Origin: Phlegmacium glaucopus
Lineage: Eukaryota; Basidiomycota; Agaricomycetes; Agaricales; Cortinariaceae
Assembly (NCBI GenBank): GCA_015039465.1
Contig: MU130532.1
Coordinates: 396,262-412,385 of the forward strand
Length of the DNA: 16,124 bases
Reading direction: 5' to 3'
How positions within the stretch are numbered: position 1 is the first letter of the stretch; each line of letters starts with the position of its first letter. A program made the position numbers and the translations under genes. This document shows, piece by piece, positions 9,253 through 16,124 of this stretch. The notes below the pieces were generated by a model. That model saw nothing but the letters and a program-made list of their open reading frames with translations, ran no database searches and was not told where the DNA came from.

Positions 9253-11240
9253 CTACGGCGAACGAACACTCTGAGGATTCCAAAACACATCTTGAGGATC
9301 CAACTCGGTTTTGATCTGCTGTAACTTTGGGTAATTGCTGCCCCAATATTCATGTTGTCCATTAGTAAGGTATTTGCTAGAGAAAGATAAAAACGTTCAT
9401 TTCAAAAAACTGAATGTCGGTTTGAGTCGAATAACAAACTTACTCGACGTAACCTGGATATGCCCCGAAATCGACTCCAGGCATAGCTTTAATGATGGTG
9501 TCGTTGATGCCATCCAAAAAGTCGTGGGTGGTTTGGCTTATTTTACCTAGTCCAATGGCATAGGTTTGTATGTAAAACTAGGAGTCCATGTTGAGATTTC
9601 TCAGGTAGAATTCGACTGATAAACTTACTAGGGTATCACGATGAGCGTAGGCAGAGGCATTGAGCGGAACATCGTTGGTGGCGCCTCCTTCAAGATCGAA
9701 TATGACAAACCAGACCTATCGTCAGTCATTTATCAGAAAAACATGAGCGGCCGTGAATCTAACGATTGGATAGTTGGACCTACCACAGTTCCCTTATCTG
9801 CCTCTTCAATGTACTTGAACAAAGCATCGATACCAGCAGCGGGTATTAAGGTTTCAGGCGTGAAAGTGAGACTCTTCGAATAGAAAGCGGCAGGCTGTCA
9901 TGATATCTTTGATGAGATCGTAATAATACAATGTTGTGACTGGAAACTCACAATACCGCCAACGATCTGGATAGCTTCTTCTTGAGCCCAGTTAAGTACG
10001 GCACCTACCCAATTGTCGATGACATCAACTTTGATCAAAGACCCAGCAGCCAGGTGGGCTTCGATGTTGAGAGCGTCATATTCGGCACGAGTACCAAAGT
10101 AAGTACCTGAGTAAATTGTATGTGAATAGGTGACTTTGTTTAGAGAAAGAATAGTAATGAAAGAAGTCGTACCGGCAATTATCATGCCAACGGGGGTAAG
10201 AGTGATCGTGGAAGCTAATTTGCGGTCAAGGTTGGGGGTAGAGATCACGGATTGCCACTTGGCAAAGGTCTTAGCAAAGTCTGTATGATCCCCAAATCTG
10301 CAGAAAACCAAATTAGATTTGAAAGCCATAGAGAGAGTGAAGTAAAATAAGACGGACGTGAAGGTATAGGAATAATGAACAGTAGAGGCAGGTTCTGGAT
10401 GAGTTTCGAATACGAATTCAGTGACGATACCAAAGGAGGCTGCGGCACCACGAATAGCCTGGGTGAAATGAAAATGAATAAGATAAGATAAAAGAGTGAC
10501 GCATGATCACCATACAAAGTAGAGATCTGGATTTTGATTTTCGTTAGCACGGGTGATAGTTCCGTCTGCAAGCACAACTTCAACTTCACGAATGTGGTCG
10601 AGCGTCGAACCCCATTGACGTGAAGTTGGACCTAAACCACCAATGGTAGCATGTCCTGGTGGAATAAATCGATTGAGCCAAGTGAAATCAACGGATTAGG
10701 ACAATATTACTCGCCTCCAATACCCACTTGGGGACAGGTGCCGTGAGCGATTGCGCGTCCCCCAGCATCATGCAGGCGCTTGGTAACATCCGCAAGCAAA
10801 GTCCCTGCTCCGATAGTGGCCCTCCATGTAGTCCTATCCATCTCAAATTTCTGGAAATGGACCAAGTCCACCACGAGTGCACCATCTACACCCCCCAAAC
10901 AATAATTAGCGAAGCTGTGCCCTCCGCTTCTTGGTTGCACTTTAACACCGGCTTTGACGGCGCATTGTACGGCGGCGGAGACTTCTTCAACTGTTTTTGG
11001 TCGAACTATGGCAGCGGGATAGACGGGGTAGTCTAAATTGTAGGCATTGATCTTGGAGAGGTAGTCGATATCTTGGGGAAAGGTTCGCAGACTCGCATCT
11101 GTGAAAACGGCATCGAGACAGTCCTGGAGTATGGATCCTAGTTGCGACCGTGCAGAAAGGCTGGAAGGAGCGAACCCTAGTACCATAGTGGTTGAAAGGC
11201 TGAAAAAAAGGAGTGTGAGGAAAGGAGCGAAAAGTGGCAT
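9253..11240 (-). CDS. Secreted bicovalent-FAD oligosaccharide-oxidase-type protein (AA7/BBE-like)
   Basis: Role inferred from family: FAD-linked oxidation of a carbohydrate or related alcohol with O2, outside the cell. Seen: nine exons, 11240-10715, 10655-10516, 10458-10358, 10297-10173, 10106-9952, 9894-9784, 9715-9629, 9577-9444 and 9376-9253, totalling 1503 nt (500 residues), near the family's usual 480-510. All junctions keep frame; introns are 51-68 nt. Intron 1 is GC-AG (donor GCGAGT at 10714) and intron 3 has an unusual GTCCGT donor. Residues 1-24 look like a signal peptide. The PCMH FAD domain has RSGGHSF (H108) and HGTCPQVGIGGH (C169), the two residues that bind FAD covalently in glucooligosaccharide oxidase. 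The C-terminal BBE segment is YWGSNYP...FWNPQSV. No stops or frameshifts. The exact substrate cannot be read. It is the only intact gene in a field of transposon debris. Confidence 0.9.
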
Positions 11241-11907
11241 GGTATTAGTATATTATTGAGGGCAAGAGGCAGAGATCAGAGTAACGGTAGAGCTGGAGTC
11301 GACTTAGAATGAATGAGATGGGCAAAACATCGCTCTTGTCACTGCAGAAGGCGTATTAGGTGAATAGGGAACCGAGGAGGACCCTTTACTCGGCCGCAAT
11401 CAAGCCCACGTGAGGAAAAAGTCTATCTTGCTTGTGAAACTGAGGAGCCTTGGGGAAAGACGTGAAAGATGTACCGTCGAATAGTTACAGATTCATACAG
11501 GCTGCGTGGGTGAAATGCTATTGGCGCTATTCCATGCACAATGGCCTGGTCTCTGTTTCACGGATTTACGGCACCATTCTAATAAATGGTTGAATGACGG
11601 AAGAGTCACCCAAGGTATCAAGACCATGGATTGGGATACTTAGAAAGGCAGCGATCACATGCAGAATGAAGAAGAAAAAGAAACTTTGGAAATGGGCATA
11701 TGGGCATATGAGATAGAGATCATCCATCACTAGCACTCTTTGAGTATCGGATCCGTCTGTTTCCAGGAAAACCAATAACGAACAGTAAATATTCTATATC
11801 CCCTTACTTCAGAGTATATAAGTAATATGGAGAACCAACAGTGCCGGTGGAAGTTGAGTGGGAACGCCTAACAAGAACATACAACAAAGGTAGGAGCGGA
11901 AGTGACG
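11241..11907. other. Upstream region of the FAD oxidase gene
   Basis: No gene. On the minus strand a CT-rich stretch (CTCTGATCTCTGCCTCTTGCCCTC) lies shortly before the ATG, as in many fungal promoters. No clear TATA box at the usual distance was seen. GGGCATATGGGCATATG (near 11694-11710) is a small direct repeat. The minus frame 11566-11775 is low complexity and not supported as a gene. Confidence 0.5.
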
Positions 11908-12419
11908 TCCGGACCAAGGGGGCACCAAGATTCGAAAAACTACACGGGGTAAATTTTTTTCTCTAAGGCCTCGTCACCCCAGCCCAAATCGGGTATGTTT
12001 TCATCCAAATGTGGTATGTTTTTCCCACATTTTCGGGCTCCGCTCCCTTCTGACTGCCGCCCAAGCCGCAACACTTTGGATAACTAGAAATAAGTTCAAA
12101 TAACCATCTTTGAGGATGTAGTACTAGTAAACAGTAAATATGTGAGCAGTACATGGTCTAAGTTATTTTGAAGTCTTAACTTGCCTTTCACTGGACCATC
12201 AGTAGTCAAAAAACATAGCCCAGCTGACCTAAATGAGGAACAACTAATCCATAAATTTGTCCAGGGACTGTATTATTGTGTGCTACACCATGGGCAAGTA
12301 CTTATATGCAAGTTTTCAAAGTTTGACCCCCAAAAATTTATTTTTTCTAAGCCTCTGGCAGCCCACCCCCCAACCCCAGGTTCTGGGTTTGATTCCTGGT
12401 GCCCCCTTGGTCTGGACTT
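11908..12419. mobile_element. Possible MITE or inverted SINE pair with tRNA-T-arm-like ends
   Basis: Seen: GTCCGGACCAAGGGGGCACCA at the left end matches the inverse of TGGTGCCCCCTTGGTCTGGAC at the right end with one mismatch; the core ACCAAGGGGGCACCA is exact. Inside the right copy, GGTTTGATTCC (12386-12396) fits the Pol III B-box consensus GGTTCRANYCC. The left copy read on the minus strand has TTCGAATC at the same place. The interior (about 450 nt) has no gene but has AAATGTGG...CCACATTT near 12010. Either the unit is a 512-bp element with terminal inverted repeats, or these are two copies of a tRNA-derived SINE in opposite orientation. No target duplication was found. Confidence 0.4.
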
Positions 12420-12540
12420 GAAGCAGTTTGAACCTCTTCAACACAATATGGTCCATCACCAAGTAAGAAACCCATTGGGCTGGATCCTGCTAAAATGTAG
12501 TTATAGGCTTTAAGCACATTTACTCAAAATTAGTGTTTAA

Positions 12541-12726
12541 AAGTCTGGTCTGGTCTGGTTTTTTGACCCTCAGGGCCTTTAACCGAGACCGTAACTGGTC
12601 CACCTCAGTCCTAGGACCTCAAAAGACTGGACTGGACCGCTTCAGACCAGTTTACATCGGTTTTTTTTTTGGTCCTAGGACTGGTCCTGGTCTTAACTGG
12701 TCTTAACCAGTCTGTGACCAGTCTTC
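12541..12726. repeat. GACCAG/CTGGTC repeat field, left part
   Basis: Dense CTGGTC and GACCAG motifs, with 10-bp phasing at 12671-12720 (GGTCCTAGGA, CTGGTCCTGG, TCTTAACTGG, TCTTAACCAG, TCTGTGACCA). The perfect 10-bp palindrome GTCCTAGGAC occurs twice (12608-12617 and 12672-12681). Same motif family as 801-870. Confidence 0.75.
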
Positions 12727-12969
12727 TGCTCACAAATATATATTTCTGTATCATAAACAGTTGTTCAGTTAAATAATAGCTTCCGAACAAGCCCAAGAAT
12801 GTTAAATTTTGTTAGGATTTGGATTTTTTACAGTAATATTAGTAAAATGTCTTATTTTAGTGAATATTTTAGACTATTTTACAGATCTATTTATTTCTCA
12901 GCCAGTTTTTATCAGATTTTTATGATCTTTAGCTCGTTGGAAAGGAGTAAATTAGGGCTACCCTTTTGC
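12727..12969. other. AT-rich core between two GACCAG repeat fields
   Basis: About 240 nt, strongly AT-rich, with TTTTAGTGAATATTTTAGACTATTTTACAG-type sequence and no credible ORF. Its position between two related repeat fields suggests the interior of one non-autonomous element. Confidence 0.5.
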
Positions 12970-13062
12970 CAGTTCAGACAGGTCTAAACTTCAAAAGACC
13001 AGTTAATCGAGACCAGTCTTTTTCTGGTCCAGTCTGGTCTGGTTATGGTCTTTTTCCAGTCT
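12970..13062. repeat. GACCAG/CTGGTC repeat field, right part
   Basis: Contains AAAGACCAGTTAATCGAGACCAG followed by CTGGTCCAGTCTGGTCTGGTT and TTTTTCCAGTCT. Both motif orientations occur, as in the left field, so together they may be the subterminal repeats of one element of about 520 nt. Confidence 0.7.
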
Positions 13063-13335
13063 CATAACCTGTTTTGCGGACCATTGCTCACATGGCATAT
13101 ATGAGTCCTGATTTTTATTTTGTATTCTATAACATATCAAGCCTGAATAAAAAAGCAGCCTAATTTTATGCTGTTACATACAGACATTGATGGAATCAGT
13201 TTATTACACCAAATTCTCCCTTGCCTCGGAAACACTCCAGTCGGCAATGAGCATTCTGCGCAGTGCATGTGACTACAACTAGCGAGTCAGTTATCAATCA
13301 ACAAAGAAAATGGGGTGCATAATATTGATACCCAC
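13063..13335. other. Intergenic, no supported gene
   Basis: Mostly AT-rich sequence. On the minus strand a second short exon after a TCGCTAG acceptor (near 13280) is conceivable for the aquaporin-like scrap, but it has no recognisable motif. Confidence 0.35.
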
Positions 13336-13443
13336 CATGACACAGAGCAATCAGCTGAATCCTTGAGGAATATGTGATAGAAACCTACTCCAAATTGAGC
13401 ACCAACACAAGGTGTAATGATCAGACACCAAAGCCAATATTGA
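13336..13443 (-). pseudogene. Possible aquaporin (MIP family) exon remnant
   Basis: Seen: on the minus strand a 108-nt open exon reads QYWLWCLIITPCVGAQFG then VGFYHIFL, flanked by a possible acceptor (TTCTCAG) and a donor (GTGGGT). Known: this hydrophobic pattern, with YWLW before and GAQFG near the end of a helix, resembles the last transmembrane helix of fungal aquaglyceroporins. Not seen: the NPA boxes or any other helix; upstream sequence is cut off by the gypsy remnant. The preceding putative intron is only 36 nt, which is short. It is probably a gene scrap if the identification is right at all. Confidence 0.3.
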
Positions 13444-13577
13444 CTGAGAAGAGGGTATCGTCAGCCTACTCTTACTCACCCAAGGATAGAGATGATGGAA
13501 TTACTTTCTGTGGGTATACTGTTACGAACTATTTTCTCTTTCTTTAACTCCACCGAACACATGCCTGTTTCATCTAC

Positions 13578-14235
13578 ATGCATTCCACCTTTTCCTTTTC
13601 ATTACCGTTTACACATGCTTCCCTTTTGACAAGACAAGCCGGATTAGAAGAAACAAGCGCATCAGACAATATTCACCTGATCCACATGTTCCGAAAAATC
13701 CTGAACCCATCCCTCACACGAAAGATCTTATTAAGCCTAGACGTCCCCTTGACTATTAAAGGCTGGAAAGACAGAGCAATTCAATATGATTCACAATACC
13801 GATTTGCAATGGCAATCTTGTCGTCAGAACAACCGAACAAAAAACCATATGACCCAGTTTACAGAGAAGAAAAGCCGAAATACGAAGGGAGGAATTGGTC
13901 CTCCAACAACAGACAAAATGACCCCGATGCAATGGACGTCGATGCAATGAGTTACGAGAAGAGAGGAGAATATATGAGAAAAGGCCTGTGCTTCAAATGT
14001 GACAAGCCCGGCCATATTTCCAGAGATTGCAAAGAGAAGAAGGGAGGATATCAAGGGAACAAAAGTCAAGGATCTTCAAACTACCGAAACGACCAGAAGA
14101 AACTCTCAGTCAAAGACATCCACTCCCTGATCAAAGGATTATCCCGAGACGAACATGAAAAAACTCGCCAACCTTCAACTCGGCATCAACGAAGACGAAA
14201 GGATAGTTGAAGTACAAGAAGAAGAGGGTTTTTAA
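13578..14235 (+). pseudogene. Ty3/gypsy gag, 5'-truncated and frameshifted
   Basis: Role in the family: nucleocapsid. Seen: recognisable from about LTRQAGLEE (13635) onward, with the conserved ILNPSLTRKILLS and GWKDRAIQYDSQYR blocks. The DAMDVDAM linker and zinc knuckle CFKCDKPGHISRDC (C-X2-C-X4-H-X4-C, about 13990-14031) follow. The frame is lost at an A6 run (14158-14163); one A fewer gives KLANLQLGINEDE and a natural end EEEGF-stop at 14233-14235. The present frame ends at 14210. The N-terminal capsid half is missing, and the ATG at 13578 is probably not the original start. Confidence 0.8.
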
Positions 14236-14252
14236 AGTGGAGATCTGAATCA

Positions 14253-14618
14253 ATGTCAGTTTCTCCCACGCTATCCATATCAAATTGCTTAGTACCTCGT
14301 TTAAATATTCACCGAATGAAAATACCTATTTCTATAATGAGTGAAACGCAAGAAGATCCGGAAATCATCGAACAAGCCTTTATCGACTCTGGTGCAGACA
14401 AAAAATTCATCAACCAAAACTTCATGAGAACACAAAAATTTACGATCAAAACCTTAAATGTTCCCATCAAAGTTTTTAACATTGACGGTACCCTGAACAA
14501 ACAAGGCACAATCAAACATTATGTAAACCTCTAGATCAATGTACTTGGATGAAAGAAGATGAACCGACTTTTAGTCACTGGACTAGGGAAACATAAAATT
14601 ATTCTTGGAGCAACTTGG
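14253..14618 (+). pseudogene. Ty3/gypsy pol start: aspartic protease, interrupted
   Basis: Role in the family: retropepsin that processes Gag-Pol. Seen: ATG at 14253 (MSVSPTLS), active-site triad FIDSGADKKFIN, and in the same frame RLLVTGLGKHKIILGATW. Stops at 14532-14534 (TAG) and at the TGA eight codons later lie between those blocks. The frame is cut exactly after ATTCTTGGAGCAACTTGG by the start of a copia-type LTR at 14619. Reverse transcriptase and integrase are absent from the window. Confidence 0.8.
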
Positions 14619-14850
14619 TGTTGAGGTATACGAGTTTTGACTCGTTGATTTCATTCCTTAATCTTTTATTATCTTACATCTTATATCTTATCGTTTCTTT
14701 TATCTTGTGTCACATTACGGTCACATTTATTACTCACGAATTCTAGTGTAGCAAGTCTCAACTTTTACCAAAAGTTGAGACGTGAGTTCATTCGTTTACT
14801 ATTTTAATTACTTCGTCTAACATATACCTAGTCATTATTTCATTGCTCTA
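14619..14850 (+). mobile_element. 5' part of a Ty1/copia-type LTR
   Basis: Starts TGTTGAGGTATACGAG directly at the break in gypsy protease. Contains hairpin ACGAGT-TTTG-ACTCGT near the start and a perfect 12-bp-stem hairpin GTCTCAACTTTT-ACC-AAAAGTTGAGAC (14755-14781). Blocks 14759-14781 and 14832-14850 match, in this sense, the LTR part of the copia leader read backwards from 16122, which is how it is identified as the same family's LTR. The LTR stops at 14850 without its expected GCAACA end. Confidence 0.7.
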
Positions 14851-16124
14851 GGTATAATAATTAATAAAACTGAAAGGCGGGCAGGCGACAACACTAAAGT
14901 GCTAGCTATTCCGCTATCAATCACTTGAACCTGGCTAGGCCCCTTATTAGCGCTGACCGAGGCGACAGCTGTGTAGGTGGACGAAATCCAAAACTTTGAC
15001 CATATCATAAGCGTTGCAGCTGTATCAGCCTACATGTCCACTTACGTTTATCAAATAGAAGACGTAGTACATGACGCTAGCAACGACAAAGTTGGGAAAA
15101 TCTAAAGAAAACGGAGCCCGGAACCGGAAGGAACGGCGGAGGGAAGCTGGTTGTTAGACCTAGAAATACGGGTCCGAAAGGTGTTAAAGGTGTTTGTAGT
15201 GGTCTCAGCCTAAAACGAACGAACAGCATTAAGAACACGAAGGGTACTGCTACAAAAGGTGGGAAGAAACGTACCCGCCGTTCGCGTCTGAGCCTTAAAA
15301 ACGGAGCGAGTAGCAACTAATCAGTTACAACTCGGAGGAGCTACTACTTCCTGTAATTCAGCAGCCAAAAGTAGGCAACGCTGACCGGAGGACTCTCCGA
15401 TGACCGAGCAAGCCGACGACATTAACAAACCTCTCATCCTGCCATACAAAGTCCGTCACTACTGTATTGTTACTATAACTTAGCTCAAAGTCTATTTGGT
15501 CTAGGGTAGAAATCTTCTAATAGTGTAGCAACTCAGTAGTCAACTTTTACGACGAACTCAAGTCGTTCCACTCAAAAGCCCAGAAGCAAGAGACGGTCAG
15601 AGTATGAGCTCTCGACCAGAAGACGCAGCTCCTCCATGTCACATGAAAAGCAGCAGCGCAGTCGAAATTGTTGGAAGGTGTACAGAAGTCGACTACAATT
15701 TAAGAAATAAAATCTAGGTTCTGCACAACTTCAACAACTTTCTTACTATACAACACGGTCCATAAGAGCAAAGAGCTTAAGTTGGTAAGACTGAAGAAAA
15801 CAAAGATAAACGAGAAGGCATCGACCACAGAAGGATAGGCTATCCTGATCCTGAAGTAGCTGTTGTCGTTTACCAAATCCGCGCCATCGCCACGGAAGAT
15901 GCACAGAGGTCTCTGGAAAACTTGGGTACCGGAAAACTTATGCACCGAGTATCAGCCGGGTCAACGAAGGTAGCAGTGCCTCGAACCCTTATCGCTCCCA
16001 GCACCACAGACATCACCTCAAGTAGCTATCCAATCTCAAAAACAGGAGCCCCGGGTATTGGACAACGTTATAAAGCGTCGATCTCGTTACTTTATTACTC
16101 AGAGTTGAAAACCATTTTCAACAT
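14851..16124. other. Mirror-image (reversed, uncomplemented) copia leader, Gag and protease
   Basis: Seen: neither strand encodes a recognisable protein. Reading the + strand from 16124 down to 14851 without complementing gives, in order: an LTR end ATATTGCAACA; a primer-binding site GGTTATGGGCCC (16061-16050) complementary, with a G-U pair, to the initiator tRNA-Met anticodon arm; and an ATG at 16024-16022. The frame then runs to 14851, about 391 codons with a single TGA (15325-15323). Its motifs are AIPKLRDDGSNW, GLWRHVEGTA, TKSTLYLLDAEDQL, zinc knuckle CGNCGKPGHKDPDC (15193-15152) and protease DSGASRDY (Asp-Ser-Gly at 14968-14960). These are copia Gag-Pro in correct order and spacing. Inference: the stretch is reversed, or equivalently complemented in place, most likely by a data error. 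The far boundary is at or beyond 16122. Confidence 0.9.

Noticed and set aside
11566..11775. Minus ORF with a poly-Phe run
   Set aside because: Low-complexity AAGAAGAAAAAGAAA origin; no supporting signals.
12337..12412. Intact tRNA gene
   Set aside because: Only the T-arm/B-box side is tRNA-like; no matching acceptor, D-arm or anticodon arm precedes it.
15077..15316. Minus-strand ORF of 79 codons rich in Phe, Pro and Arg
   Set aside because: Lies wholly inside the mirror-image block; its composition is a by-product of reading copia Gag DNA in a non-coding direction.
15700..15945. Minus-strand ORF of 81 codons with a hydrophobic stretch
   Set aside because: Same reason: inside the mirror block, where the backward uncomplemented reading gives Gag.

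Overview
The window looks like a transposon-rich stretch of a basidiomycete (Agaricomycete-type) fungal genome. The basis is small GT-AG introns of about 48-68 nt with CTRAY branch sites, a DIRS-order tyrosine-recombinase retrotransposon whose genes carry spliceosomal introns, Ty3/gypsy and Ty1/copia remnants, and a cysteine-rich KDZ-type transposon protein. The organism assignment is inferred from family resemblance; no search was run.

Layout. (1) 1-702 (+): 3' part of a KDZ-type transposase or KDZ-associated Cys-cluster gene, with one GC-AG intron. (2) 801-870: 10-bp-period palindromic repeats. (3) 836-7570 (-): one decayed DIRS-order element, read right to left as gag (7570 to about 6150), reverse transcriptase/RNase H (about 6160 to 5582, then 3666 to 2467) and tyrosine recombinase (2249 to 1462, then 1409 to 836). 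Its RT intron is swollen to 1.9 kb by a 25-bp tandem array and a + strand LTR-like segment with a TATA box. It has two frameshifts, one in-frame stop and an Arg-to-Cys change in the recombinase HxxR motif. (4) 7600-9250: hairpins, no supported gene. (5) 9253-11240 (-): the only apparently intact host gene, a nine-exon secreted bicovalent-FAD oligosaccharide-oxidase-type protein (AA7/BBE-like, 500 residues). (6) 11900-13070: a roughly 510-bp unit with inverted ends resembling a tRNA T-arm, then a second GACCAG/CTGGTC repeat field. (7) 13336-13443 (-): possible aquaporin exon remnant. (8) 13578-14618 (+): decayed gypsy gag and protease, cut by a copia-type LTR beginning TGTTGAGG at 14619.

The most unusual signal is 14851-16124. 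Neither strand read normally encodes anything there. When the + strand is read backwards WITHOUT complementing, it gives a copia leader: LTR end, half-tRNA-iMet primer-binding site, Gag start, zinc knuckle and DSGAS protease. This runs about 391 codons with one stop. The stretch is a mirror image (reversed, not reverse-complemented) of a retrotransposon. No known DNA transaction produces this, so a data-handling error is the leading explanation, and it should be resolved before this end of the window is used.
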